NCBI RefSeq assembly: GCF_030272615.1
Contig: NC_081408.1
Location: 608,538,173 to 608,602,172, forward strand
Direction: 5' to 3'
From: Cryptomeria japonica
Taxonomy: Eukaryota > Streptophyta > Pinopsida > Cupressales > Cupressaceae
Length of the DNA stretch: 64,000 bases
The notes beneath the pieces are model-generated. The model had not been told where the DNA came from and ran no database searches. It saw nothing but the letters and a program-made list of their open reading frames with translations. A program made the position numbers and the translations under genes. Of the stretch, positions 1-14,150 are shown piece after piece (the stretch's first letter is position 1; each line of letters begins with the position of its first letter).

Positions 1-1004
1 ATCTTGGAGTGCCTCAAGAAGGGATGGGATATCCATTTGGATTCATTGAAGAACACTTTTGCAGATATCTTCAAGTTTTTGTAAGTCGGTAAGGATTGTG
101 TGTATATATGTCTCTGTATAGAATTTTGTATACTTTTGGTTTCCAAAACGCTATCTTTGCCATTGATGTCAAAGGGGAAGTGTAGGGCAATGAAAAATGT
201 TGATCTTAGGGGGTTTTTGACATTTAAAGTCTATTTGTTAGATTTTTGGTTGCAGTGTATAGTGTTTTGGTTTTGGTTCCAATACTTAGTCATTTTTTAC
301 TAAGTGTTGGCATCAATGCCAAAGGGGGAGATTATTGGCAAGAGACACTGCATAGATGATCCAATGTTTTCATTGATGGAAAATAATGCTAATGTACCCA
401 TCCACATAGCTTAGTTTGTTCATGATGAAAGAGATTGATTTTGGTGAATTTTGACAGATTGGAAAACAAAGTATTTTACAAAGAACGAGTTGATTGATTT
501 GTACTTCAATATAGGTTTATATCTTGTGTTGTGGATCTTAGGGAAGAATTATGGATGTGTTATCTATCATATTCTAGGTTTGTGACATCCAGTGTTGACT
601 CATGGTTGATCTAGGTAATCTGGTGTGTTGGTTCTTAGTTTGACTGAACAGTTGAGTAGTATTGTGTAAACAATCATTATATGAATTATGTAGTTTAATT
701 TTGATGCTTAGATTGTGATTGTGGTGTGTTGTTAGATAATTTTGGTAGCGTATGAATATTTGTTTTTGGTACCCATATGCATTCAAATTCAGATTGAGCC
801 AACTTGGTGTACACATTTCATTATTTGGATATTGTTCTTGAAGTTGACTTATAGAAGAGTAAGTGCACCAAGATGGTGATTTGAAAAGTGGCCACATGCA
901 AAAAAAAATGAAAATTTTCATAACCCATGAGTGTTTTGAAAATTCAAAAACATGCTAAGCTTAGTAACACCAAGCCTAGCCAAAAAAAATTTAAAAAACA
1001 AAAA

Positions 1005-1094
1005 GTTCCTCAAAACCTGTATAGGTTTTGAGGAACATTATGTTTTATAATAAAAAATCAAAAGTTCCTCAAAACCCGTAGAGTTTTGAGGAAC
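1005..1094. repeat. Left subterminal 32-bp palindromes
   Basis: Two near-perfect palindromes, 1005-1036 (32 bp) and 1064-1094 (31 bp), each with left half like GTTCCTCAAAACCYGT. Partial copies follow near 914-930, 1110-1125 and 1180-1200 (ACCCATGGGTTT-like). They match in size and layout the palindromes at the other end of the transposon. Candidate transposase-binding sites, by analogy with subterminal repeats of other plant DNA transposons. Confidence 0.75.
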
Positions 1095-1379
1095 ATTATA
1101 TTTTTTGGTAACCCATGGGTTTTTACAATTTTCAATGCTAAAACCCGTGGAACAGTAGTAAAAGGAAGCCAAAAAACCACAGAACCCTACATGGGTTTGG
1201 AATCATTTTGGATTTTTCCAGCATTAAGAGCAATTTTCAACAGCAACACCCTGTCGAATATGCAATTTTCAACAATGACACCCCGTCATACAGGTAAGAT
1301 TTGATTGGTTTGATTATTTTTGTTTTTATTTTAATTGCAGTAGGGTTTTTTTATTGATTTAAGTTTTGTTTCTATTAAT

Positions 1380-4132
1380 TTGATATCATATTCTACAAGC
1401 AATCCCCAAAAAAGAAATAGACAAGAAAAGACAACAAGAAACACAAGCAAACCTTGTAAACATTGCACATGGGAAATAAGAAAACCCTCGAGACGTTGCT
1501 CCACAACCACAAAATTCTGAAAATGTTGCTCCTCAGCAACCACCACCACCCCCAAACCCTCCACGTCCTCCATTAGATCATGTAGATGTCACACAAGAGG
1601 ATCTCATCAATCTCCTTACACAAAATAGTGCCCAAATTTCTATATTGGTCAATAGGTTGAGGTCCTCTATTATTGAGCACCACTCAACCCTTGCCACAAT
1701 GCTAGAAACAATGGAAAATAGTGTAAATGAGGTATCTAGGAAGGTTACAAAATGGGGTTCATGGAGGGATAGATGTAGAACATTTATGTGGATGGGTTGT
1801 CATATGATCAAGTGAAAAAAAAGGGCATACTTAAAGCTGACATATGTGTTGTTTTCATGGATCCTATTACTAGTAACAACCTAGAACTAAATATGACTTG
1901 GTTTCCTATACATTGGTGTGTTCATGCTAGGGTGAAAGAAGCTTTTTGGGATAGGTGGTATATGGTCTTTGACCAACCAACTTGCAATAATTGGGAGGTG
2001 CCTCTATATTTTTTGAGAAAGTTGTATTGTGAGTTTATCCTCAGCAAGAAGCAAAATTACTTTGGCATCTAATAATTTCAAGATAGAGGGAGAGGCTCTA
2101 TGTAGGATAGACTTGGGGCCCATAGGGTGGTACAACCACAACATAGGAGGTATACAACTCCTAAACCCATTTCATGTCACTGTCCCTATATCCTTGAAGG
2201 AGTCTATGGAGTTACAAACTCTTTAGGTAGTTGCATCATTAACTGATGTCATTGTTCAACATGGCACATATTTGGTAAGAGCAAGGGATATACCAACAAC
2301 TATGGCACCTCCTTTATCGATGACACCTCCTTCATCAGCAGCACCTCATGCATAATTTGGCATGGACCAACCCATTCAACATATGTGTGCCACTTGCCAG
2401 GGTGTATGTTCTGGTGTAGACACTGACATGGATGAGGATGGTTCAACATCTCATTCATGTACATTTCATGGGAGTAGATTCCATGCTTCCACTACAAAGA
2501 ATGTGACCCTCACCGATGACGTGATCAGTATGTTGTTCCCTTGCTATCAGACATGGGTGTGTTTAATTCTATTAATGACATATTATCAATTAAGTGACTA
2601 AATCTTATAAAAAGAAATGAATTTCTATTTCTATAACAATTTAAAGTGAGATATAAATAAAATGTATTGTAGGGTGCAGCAGGTGATGAGAGTACACCGC
2701 ATACTTTTTAGTCGACTCCATGCTCACGAGTAGTTTCGCCACCGGAGATAAAGATTTGTAAATTTGTTAAACATATAATAATATATTGGTTTCAAAATAT
2801 ATTTTGTTAATATATATGTATCATTACTTGGTGTTTTATAGGGCTTATCAGGGGCTGAGATGTCCTAACTTGATGATATCACGCTTTTAGCCATTGACTT
2901 TGGCCTAGATAGCTATGCAGTACCATTTAGATTTATATATTTTTTTACTTAGGTGATATATTAAATACATTCTCTTTTCCCTTATGTTAATTCTTTTTTG
3001 TTAGTTTACCCCACCTTCCTCAAGGAAATCTAGTGTGAGAAAGTCATCCTCTAGCACTCTGAGGTAGAAAAAGATATCCTCCCGAACACCCAAACGAAAG
3101 AAGGTAATTTAGTATAATTTAAATTCATTTGTTGAAATGTATTATGATTAAGCATGTATATGTAGATATTGATAAATGTATTATGATTAAGCATGTATAT
3201 GTAGATATTGATAAATGCACTTAATTTATTTGTTCTATATACAGAAACATATGGGGTTTACAAAATTAATGAATGCACCAAATGTTGATGAGGTTCAACA
3301 AAGGGAAGAGGTCATATCTTCATATTCACTTTGGATTGCATTCTTGCTTGTTCGAAATAACTAAATCCTTTTGTGTCTATATCATATGTTATAATTTTTT
3401 ATACAGGAAATGGTAATAGTTTCATTAGATTCGACTAGACCTCCTAAGGTTATAGGAGAACTATACAAGGCTTCGATGTGCATTTGTTCTATCTACTTTG
3501 TCAACAACTTTGGGTTATTAACTTGTATAATTGTCTTTAACCTATTATAACCCCCTTCCAAATTTCCTCCTTATGTTCCACCATTCTATTTCATTATAAG
3601 TCCAACACGTATAATATGGGATCCAACATGGCAAAGGGAAAAGGTATGTCTGTCTTAGATCAACTCTTTTCCACTAAGTGCACAACAGAGCTGAAACCCT
3701 CTTGGTAACTCCTTTTGGATCACTTACCATGGATATAGGAAATGATCGTAACTGATTCATCTATGACTTTGCCTCCTACGACCATAGCACATCCATCTGA
3801 GGCTCTGGTATGATTTAGTTTTTTAGTTTATTCATTTTTAGGTATTATGTGTTATTTGACATATATGTTATTAACTTGTATTAATGTTGTTTTACTAGTT
3901 ACAGCCCCTTCAGGACTTACCACAGATCCTTAGCCTCACCCAATTGTAAAAGATAGAGATGAGGTAATCAACATTTCAACTTCAAACAATTTAGAGTTCA
4001 ATATTTAGTTATTTTGATGTTATATTGAGAAAATATATCTGATTCAACATTTGAATTGTCCTTGTGCAGCCACCTGTAGAGCCACGTACTACTTCAAAGA
4101 GGCTCAATTTTGATGATCTGCCACAGTCATAG
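1380..4132 (+). pseudogene. Companion gene of the 14-kb transposon (multi-exon, decayed)
   Basis: A plus-strand gene-like series. About 1506-1760 reads as a Pro/Gln-rich start (QQPPPPPNPPRPP) followed by a helical stretch (EDLINLLTQNSAQISILVNR). After a frame change, 1788-2590 reads NIYVDGLSYDQVKKKGILKA, then WFPIHWCVHARVKEAFWDRW, DLGPIGWYNHNIGGIQLLNP and a Cys/His segment near 2390-2480. Exon-like pieces with splice-like borders follow: a basic Ser/Lys/Arg block at about 3003-3102 ending at GTAATT, a short piece near 3244-3310, and a final exon at 4070-4132 opening after GTGCAG and ending in TAG. In-frame stops at 2224 and 2353 and a frameshift near 2040 show decay. No known domain is recognised. 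A DNA-binding accessory protein, as in other two-gene transposons, is one possibility; a captured host gene is the other. Confidence 0.5.
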
Positions 4133-5093
4133 ATATCGATAGAGACATATAGTTGTAGTTGTGGTTATTGAAGGATCAATTTTTTTTATATATTCAACAT
4201 TTGTATATGTATTTATCGACTTTGACAGACATGGCACATGCCACATTTTGGTAACTACTATTGATTTGGCATCTATGCCATTTGTTTATATGTACACAAT
4301 TATTATTCATTATGATATATATGAAAGTTGATATTCGATCCAATTTGTTCATTGATATATATGAAAGTGGATATTCGATCCATTTTGATATATATGAAAC
4401 TTGATATTCTTGAAACTTAGTTATTTTCTATTGAAATATGATCAAATTTGTTCACTACATGTAACTCATATGGTGTATACTTTTAAAATAGATTTCTCAT
4501 ATTTTGTATACCCACGTACCCAAGTATCAACATCGTTAATGCTCATATTTTGTATTTTGATTGAGTGAATTTTCTTTGAGTCCTTTTGAAGATTAATGAA
4601 AGTAAGCTACATGAGTTTGAATATTTGAATGTGAAATGAAGTAATCTTTATCTATTTCATAATTTTCCGCACCTCTAAGTCTGTCTTGGATTTCAAAGTT
4701 TTACTTCATTACTTCACCTTTGGAGTGAAATTCAAGTGTGAGAGTTTAGGAGTGAACTTCGGCTTCAAGCAACTAGGAGCGGAATGCACATTTCAGGTAT
4801 CAAAATAGTTGAGTGAAGTTTCTTGCTTCATGAATTGGTGTTTATGAGAAAAGTTTATAACTTTAAGAGATGCAAGCTTCAAATGAAATTATTTACTTCA
4901 TGTTTGACCTAAGGAGTGAAATCATTCACTTCAAGGGTTGCTAAGGAGGAACGAAATTGTTTCTTCATGAATTGGGGAAATGAAGCAAAGTAATGCTTCA
5001 TACATTTGGGAATTAGAGTGAAGGCATCTACTTCATGAGTTGACTATGAGGAGCGAAGTTTCAACTTCATTTTTAGACACATTAAAGAGAACT

Positions 5094-5345
5094 TCATCTT
5101 GACCTTTGAGCACAATGAGAAAACTTTGTGTTGGAGAGGAGATGATCAAACTTCATGTTCAAGAGGAGATGAGAAAACTTCAACTTTAAGAGGAGATGAG
5201 TGAACTTCATGTTCAAGAGGACATGAACGAACTTCAACTTCAAGAGAAGATGAATGAACTTCAACTTCAAGAGGAGATGAGCAGACTTCATGTTCAAGAG
5301 TACATGAGTGAACTTTGTGTTGGAAGAGAGATGAGCAAAATTCAT
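5094..5345. repeat. 27-bp minisatellite in an ACTTCA/AGTGAA-rich tract
   Basis: About nine copies of a 27-bp unit, typically GAACTTCAACTTCAAGAGG plus 8 bp. Looser versions (GAGTGAA, ACTTCATG words) extend from about 4700 to 5830. The open minus frame it creates has a 9-residue periodicity and is not a gene. The wider stretch 4133-6040 contains only this tract and a short AT-rich repeat (GATATATATGAAA units, 4318-4405). Confidence 0.75.
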
Positions 5346-6039
5346 GATTTAGTAAGGTAAAGTGATCTTGAGGGTAAAGTCAAATCAACTTCGTGTGCTA
5401 AAGGAAAGCAGTGAAGTGCTTACTTCTTGAATTGAAGGGAGTAAGCAAGGTTTTAACTTCGTGTTGAAAGAAGAATGAGCGAACTTCAAATTTGAGATGA
5501 TAAGAGAGAACTTCAACTTTGAGGTGATATGAGCGAACTTTGAGTTCAAACAATTAAGAGCGAAATGACTTCATGAGTTGAAACTTTAAAGTAAAATTGC
5601 TACTTCATGTATCATGATTTAAAGTGATGTTATTACTTCATGTGTTTGAGATGAGGAGAAAACTTTGTGCATGAAGAGACTAGAGTGAAGTTATTATCTC
5701 ATAAATTCACGCTTCAAAGTGAGGTTTTCATGTATTGAACAAGGACAAAGAAGTTTTATTACTTCGTGAGTTGAGAGAAAAAAAGATAACTTTGGGAGAT
5801 GATATTATGGAGAGAAGTTCATCATTTCAGGAATCAATTAAGATAAGATTTGAGCACCCAAAGAAGATTTGAAATTTATCTAAGGATGAGTCAGCTTAGG
5901 TAAGGTTTTCATTTAAATTTTATTCCATAACAAGTCGGCCTTAGGGTAAGAGACATACCTATTCATCCAAATAGCCTATTAAAGAAGAGTTGAAGCAATC
6001 TTTTTAACATCAAATCAAACCAATTATCTCTTCTTTCAT

Positions 6040-8110
6040 AAAAAACTGTCAAAAACCATCTGTGAGAGGTCACAAAATAGTGCATCTTTCATTCTGCTCA
6101 TCATGGGAATGAACTGTTAGTGCAAGTGTGTCTGGATGGATAGGTTTACACTAGGTGTTCCCTTGTCTTTCTCCCCAAGATGTCCGATTATTCTAAGCCC
6201 CCTCATAGCGACGCTTTCCTTTGAGCACTCAAAGTGGGAAAAATGGTCAAACTTTGATGTCGTGTAACTTGAAGACCATGGAACTTATGGAAGAGTCATT
6301 CAATTATACAGGGTTTTCCTTTTGTAGACTAACAAAGCCTCTCTCAGTTTTAGACAACTCGATTCCATTTTCTTGTGGTGAGATTTTTTTGTCATATCAA
6401 AAATCATCAAAAACCGTTAGTGAGAGCAGGCAAAATAGTACATATTTCATTCTTCTCATCGTGGGAATGAACCATCAGCATGAGATCATCTAGGTGGTTA
6501 GTTTTATGCTAGGTCTACCCTTGTCTTTCTCCCCAAGATGTCTGATCGTTTTGAGCCACCTTGTAACGATGCTTTCCCTTGAGCGCTCAAAGTGGAAAAA
6601 ATGGTCAAATTTTAAAGTCACATAACTAAAATAATATGGCACTTATGGATGATCCATTCAAACCTATGAGGCTTTGTTGTCTCTTCCTAAAAAATCCTCT
6701 CTCGGTTTTGGATAACTCAATTTCGTTTTCTTGTGGTGAGATTTTTTCTGTCCCATAAAAAACTATCAAAACCATCAGTGAGAGGTTGTAGAATAGTGCA
6801 TCTTTCATTCTTATCATCATGGAAATGAACCATCAACACAAGCACATCTAGTTGGCTGGGTTTACGCTAGGTGTTCCCTTGTCTTGTTCCCCAAGACATC
6901 TGATCATTCTAAGCCATCTCGTAGTGACACTTTCCCTTGAGCTGTCAAAGTGGAAAAAGCAGTCAAACTTTGATGTCACATAACTCAGAGAATGTGGCAC
7001 TTATGGATGAGCCATTCACACCTACATGGTTGTTTTGTTGATTCCTAAAAAAAATTCTCTTAGTTTTGGACAACTCAATTTTGTTTTCTCGTGGTGATAT
7101 TTTTTCTGTCGCATCAAAAACCGTCAAAAACTATCAGTGAAAGGTGGCAGAATAGGCATCTTTCATTCTGCTCATCATGGGAACAAACCATCAATGTGAG
7201 CATGTCTAGGTGGTTGGGTTTATGCTAGTTGTTCCCTTGTCTCACTCTCCAAGACATCTGAACATTTTGATCGACCTCGTAGCGATGCTTTCCCTTGAGT
7301 GCTCAAAGTAGGAAAAAAGGTCAAACTTTGACATCGCGTAACTCGGAGACCATAGAACTTATCGACAAGCCATTTGAAAATAAAGGTTCATGTTATCACT
7401 ACCTAAAAACCCTCTCTTTGTTTTAGACAACTCAATTCCATTTTCTTGTGGTGAGATTGCATCAAAAAATTTTAAAACCGTCAGTGAAAGGTGGCAAAAT
7501 AGTTTATCTTTCATTATGCTCATCGTGGGAATGAACCATCAATGTGAGTGCATCTAGGTGGCTGAGTTTATGCTAGGTGTGCCCTTGTCTCACTCCCCAA
7601 GATGTCTGATCATTCTGAGCCACCTCATAGCAACGTTTTCCCTTAAGCACTCAAAGTGGAAAAAATGATCAAACTTTGACGTCACGTAACTCGGAGAAGG
7701 GTGACACTTATGGATGATCAGTTTGGACCTACAGGGTTGTGTTGTCACTGCCTAAAAAATCCTCTCTCAGTTTTGGACAACTCAATTCTATTTTCTTGTG
7801 GTGATATTTTTTCCGTCACATAAAAAACCGTCAAAAATTGTTAGTGAAAGGTGGTAGAATAGTGCATCCTTCATTCTTCTCATCATGGGAATGAACTATC
7901 AGTGTGAGTGCATCCAGGTGGCTAGGTTTATGCTAGGTTTGTCCTTTTCTCACTCTCCAAGATGTCTGATCATTCTGAGCCACCTCATAGCGACACTTTC
8001 CCTTGAGCGCTCAAAGTGGAAAAAAGGTCAAACTTTGACATCGCGTAACTTGGAGACCGTGGAACTTATGGATGATCCATTTGAACCTACAGGGTCATTT
8101 TGTTCCCATT
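6040..8110. repeat. 358-bp tandem satellite, about six copies
   Basis: The landmark TTTCATTCTGCTCATCATGG recurs at about 6085, 6443, 6802, 7161, 7509 and 7867, spacing 348-359 bp. Each unit also carries CTCAAAGTGG, GTCAAACTTTGA and CAACTC landmarks in the same order. Copies differ by scattered substitutions and small gaps. It lies inside the 14-kb transposon, downstream of both of its genes. Open frames here are artefacts. Confidence 0.85.
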
Positions 8111-8489
8111 GGTGGGCTTATTAGACCATAAATATAAAAGTTATTACATTTTCTTGTTCATTATTTACCCTAGGACACGGTTATAACAATTTTGACAAAA
8201 ATTATTAGAACTTCCTCAATATACAACCAAATCAAGTGAAACAAATTAAAAATGTAAGATAACTCATCAGTGAATCATTCCCAATTGATTTTCCAACCCA
8301 ATAAAAAAGGAATCAACAATATTTAAGCCTGTGATTAGGCTATTACACATGAGAATCATAAGAAACGTGCAGCAAATGATAAGTTTATTATTGAATATCC
8401 TTCAATACATAAAAAATCCTTCAAATGTATTTGTAATCAAATGGTACAAATTTGGGCTCTCAAAATTTGCAAATCAGCCCCATGGGCAC

Positions 8490-8755
8490 TTTTATATATA
8501 AAATTTGGCATCTAATATAAATGATCAAGCTCATTACTATTTATATATACAAAATTTTGCATCTAAATATGTAAATTACAACTTGTTGTTTTTTTATACT
8601 AGATTCAGCATCTAGATATGCACATTACAAGTCATTGTTATTTTTTTATACAAAATTTAGTATCTAAATATGCACATTACAACTCATTGATTTTTTTATA
8701 TACAAAATTTGGCATCTACATATGTGCATTAAAACTCATATGCATATTACAACTC
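8490..8755. repeat. 52-bp AT-rich tandem repeat, about five copies
   Basis: Copies start at about 8492, 8544, 8594, 8646 and 8698, each with ATACAAAATTTGGCATCTA followed by ATATGCACATTACAACTCAT-like sequence. It lies just past the 3' end of the transposase remnant. Confidence 0.7.
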
Positions 8756-8938
8756 TTATGCATGTAGAAAACATCCAAAAAAGTGAAGTTACAATGATTC
8801 AGAAAAGATATTTACAAAATTGTCAAAATTATTCTATCATATTGTAGAATTATTCTTCTTGATGGTCCAAAATCAATCAAGTGAACCTTTTGGATCAGCT
8901 CTAACTCTTAGTGTCTCAAGTATTGCCTCATGGTCAGA

Positions 8939-11900
8939 TTAAATAACTTTCCACAAATCCTTGTTAAGATGTCGACCATGATATTTAATCAAATGAATAT
9001 TTATTGCAATAAGAAGGTTTGAATAATGAAGAATATGTCTATGTGTCTCAAAGTCCTCAAACAACCAGGCATTATAATGTTTGATAGGGTACCTAAATTT
9101 TAAAGAAGGATAAGTTAATGCCAAAATTAATACAACGACTGATAAATAAATGAGTTTAAGAGGTCTCAATACAAACTGACACAACAACGGTACCTTCTAA
9201 GCCATGTCCCTATCAAAAAAACAGATCCTATTGTGTACTCAATACCCTCTCCATTAACCATTGTAGAAGTTAATTTCCTTTTGGCCTCAATACAATGACA
9301 CAAAAAGTATTATGTTCCTTCGTCATTGTTCTCATTCACAATAACTGCATATACATGACCTACATTTCATAGAAGGATATAAGTTAATAACAAAATCAGC
9401 ATAAGTTAATACTAATAAATTGAGCTTAACATTGATTCTACCCAAGTAACAAATTGCAACCCTTTACCTGGTTCAACTATGTCTAATACATGGTCAAAAT
9501 CCACTAATGCTTCAATCTGGTTCATTTGTAATGCTCTAGGAAGTTGATATGTATCTAGGGTTTGCAAATGTCTACAAGACCATTGGTCAACCTGCTCTTT
9601 TGATTCACATTCATCCCACACAAAATGCATACACAAAGAGAAAAAGCATGTATTCTGTCTAGTATAAATAACTAGTGATGTTGCATTTGAACTTCTAAAT
9701 GAATTCATGTCACTTGATCCTATAAGTGTACAACAATCTAGATATTTTTCAATGTCAAATTCACGTATTAACCAAAAATATCTAGAAACCATAGACTTAC
9801 CTACATTATCTGGTCCCATCATAGAGTTACACCATTGCACAATTGTTTCTGCATCTATTAACATTGCACCACCTTCATACTTCAATTCCTCTCTAGTAAG
9901 AGCTCTTTTCACACATGATCCCACACCATCATGCTCTCCCTTTCCATGTCCTGCCTCAGTGAAATTCCAAAAATTTTGCACACCACTTGTCACATGCATC
10001 CTAGTCAACCAGTAGAACATCCTTGCATTCTTGAATTGTGCGGTGCAATTGTCCAATCATATTAAGTGTTGGTTGTATCTTATATCTCTTTCCCTTAAAC
10101 TATCATAAAAGACTGTAAAGCATCCTTGCACAAACTTTGAGGAATGAGTAAGATCATCGCTGATATAGAAGTGATATTCTCTTAGAACCTTTTTGTCCTC
10201 CTTGGTGCTATCATGTACATGCATGAATGCTATATGTACAAAAATTGTAACTTGTGTAGAGAGGTAATACATAGATTGTACTTCATTTTGTGGCTTTAGT
10301 GTACAATTCTTAGCAAAATCAATGACAAAGATAATAGTGTCGAGGGGGAAAGTATCCTTACACAACTTGAATTACTCATCTAACCACCTAGCTCTATGTG
10401 TATGACCTATGTACTCATACACTAGTTTCTCTTGAAACATATTCATAAAATGAGCTATGCATATATCCCTTTTAACTAACTAACACCTCTTTAATTCTTT
10501 TCCATCTTTAATACCATATGTGACTGACTTGTATTTTCCTATAGAAACTAGTTCCTTACCAATTTCATGTGTGTTATCCAGATGTAGGCATCTATGCAAT
10601 TGTTGCAAACCACCACATGTAGGACAAAAACATCTCAAACGCATCATCTTATAGTAAATGCACCCGTCATCTCATCCACATAGTACACTTGAAATAAATT
10701 CTCTCGATGACTTAGGAGGTGCTTGTAGACCACATTCCTACAAAACATCGTTAGTTTGCAAAGTACAACATATATAGTGATAAATATCATAATGCATGGA
10801 AATTTCAACATGGACCCTACAACAACATGTAGTATGTGCATGATTAATCTTAACATAAAATGGTTTTGTCATCTCAAAAAATCTTTGACTAATTTTAATA
10901 TGAGGAAATCTTTGAAGAAACCATTCATAAAATTGTGTTTGAGTCATATCTAAATAGTGTTTTGGATGTTTCTCATGATTTCTAATTCCAATTCACCTTC
11001 TAAAAACATCTATTTGGTTGGGTGAAGCCCTTGTGTTGTCATGCTAATATTTCTCAATTAAAATTCTTAGTGCATCAACAACAACCTTCTCCTTGCGTGG
11101 GAGTCTACTCGAGAATGCCCAAAGAGAATTATTATTAGGATCCTCAATTTTTTCTTGCCTCTCTAAAGCATAGTGTAATTTGGTTCTACTTATCCTTAAT
11201 GACTTGCTTGTTTTGCTTATTAAATAGGATTTTTTATTTCCTTTCCCATTATGGTTGATGTGAGGACACGACGAGTAACATTTGCATCTTTAGTGCATGA
11301 TTTCAAACCAGTGGCTTGGTATGCATCAAAAAGATTTCTCGCAATGTTTCTTTCACTATTATTTTTAGATGTTCTTAACCCCAAAATTTTCATTGTCTCT
11401 CTAAATTTCAGATTTTTAATCATTTCAACAACTAATTGGCATCTTCCACTTTGATTTAAGTTTTCAAAATAGTTATTCCAAATTATTCTAACCATTCTTC
11501 TACAAGTTCTTTCAGAAATTTTATCATGCATTGGCTTCACAATATTTTCATCAATGTCTATTAGGAACTTTAGTTTTCTACAAATTATTCTAAGAGGTGT
11601 TAAGATTGGTGTATGCTCTCCATTTTCATTAGGTGCATTATGTGCATTAATCACATCAAATTCAAATGGTATATCTTCTTCAATTTTATTAACATGTGCA
11701 TTCACCAAATTATTTTCAAATGGTGTATGTTCATTGCATTCATTAGGTGCATTCATCATATGCATTTGAATTTGTGTATGTTGATCATTTTGATTTGGTG
11801 CATTCATCATATCAATTTCAACTGTTGAATGTTCATCACTTTCATTAGGTACATTAGATGACGTACCTTCACGTAATCTCCTCAAACACTCCCTTTGTAT

Positions 11901-12008
11901 TTTATTTGTTGCCTCTCTTTGTTCATTCATTCCTCTCTTGTTCTTTCCCATTGACCTACACATAACATCATGATGACAATCCATAATAAAATAGCAAAAA
12001 AACAACAA
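8939..12008 (-). pseudogene. Decayed transposase of the 14-kb transposon
   Basis: Reading from 12008 downward: a basic start (SMGKNKRGMNEQREATNKIQ), an Asn/His-rich linker with repeated MMNAPN-type units, a segment with RTCRRMVRIIWNNYF, then after a frameshift near 11215 the block TQTQFYEWFLQRFPHIKISQ, KPFYVKINHAHTTCCCRVH (Cys-cluster, about 10825-10870), FCPTCGGLQQLHRC, VIDFAKN (about 10320), YHFYISDD (about 10170), LDNCTAQFKNAR (about 10025-10055) and GHGKGEHDGVG (about 9920-9952). The acidic motifs suit an RNase H-fold DDE transposase; I recognise the motif set from unnamed plant and animal proteins but cannot name the family. The C-terminal part, at about 9190-9340 and 8939-9187, is less certain. 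In-frame stops (near 10057, 10376, 10486, 10739) and at least two frameshifts make this copy non-functional. Confidence 0.7.
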
Positions 12009-12459
12009 ATGATCATCATTTTATTATAATCTAAAGCAACAATGATAAAATAACTTTAAAAAATCAAAATACAAGACCAATCAATCATGGTCAAAGCAAA
12101 AAACAACAAATGATCATCATTTTGTTATAATCTAAAGTAATAATGATAAAATAACTTTAAAAAAAATTGAATATACAAGACAAATAAATCATTTCAAAGC
12201 AAAATTGACAAAAGAAATAAAAACCTGATTGTTACTATCCTAGAAAATGATGTGCAACAATAGTGGGGCCTTCAAACAACTTGCAATGCTAGTTTTTAGG
12301 CCATTGGGACTAAAATATATTAATATTTTTCCATAACATGTATGAGTTATGGAAACCTAATGCGAATGTTCACAATTCCTCATAACCTATATGGGTTATG
12401 TAGAACTATAAGTTTTGGCCTTAGTTCTGCATAACCCATATAGGTTATGCAGAACTAGG

Positions 12460-13760
<1,301 letters not shown>

Positions 13761-13978
13761 AGGACAATTAGGGCTCAAAATAGATAGAGATAGTGATGGG
13801 GGAAGGAAGATGAGAGAGAGGAAAAGAAGAGATACATGCATGCATACAAACATAAATCTATATAAATATATGTATATATAACTATAGATATGCATTTATA
13901 CATACATAAACACATATTATCTATGTATTTCTATACATATGGGTAGTAAATGCTAAGTTTATAAGAATACATTATTAT

Positions 13979-14150
13979 GTCTTCATAACCCATACGGGTT
14001 TTGTGAAACACAAAATAATGGTTTTAGTTCTACATAACCCGTATGGGTTTTGTGAAACACAAAATAATGGTTTTAGTTCTACATAGGCCATACGGGCCAT
14101 GTAGAACTGTGAATAGTACCTTTTTTTTCAAAACCTGTGTGGGTTTTGGC
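13979..14150. repeat. Right subterminal palindromes, outer cluster
   Basis: Palindromes at 13979-14009, 14027-14058 and 14076-14107, with a further partial copy at about 14133-14150. They share the core AACCCRTAYGGGTT with the inner cluster; the third has become GGCCATACGGGCC with compensating changes in both halves, which suggests that the dyad symmetry itself has been kept. Confidence 0.75.

Noticed and set aside
574-921. 115-codon minus-strand frame
   Set aside because: It runs across the junction between the LTR and the transposon end, so it cannot be an ancestral gene.
5094-5345. Possible CRISPR-like array from evenly spaced repeats
   Set aside because: The 27-bp units are contiguous without unique spacers, in a plant nuclear context.
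6221-8124. Short plus- and minus-strand frames in the satellite
   Set aside because: The same frame fragments recur with the 358-bp unit; they are repeat-derived.
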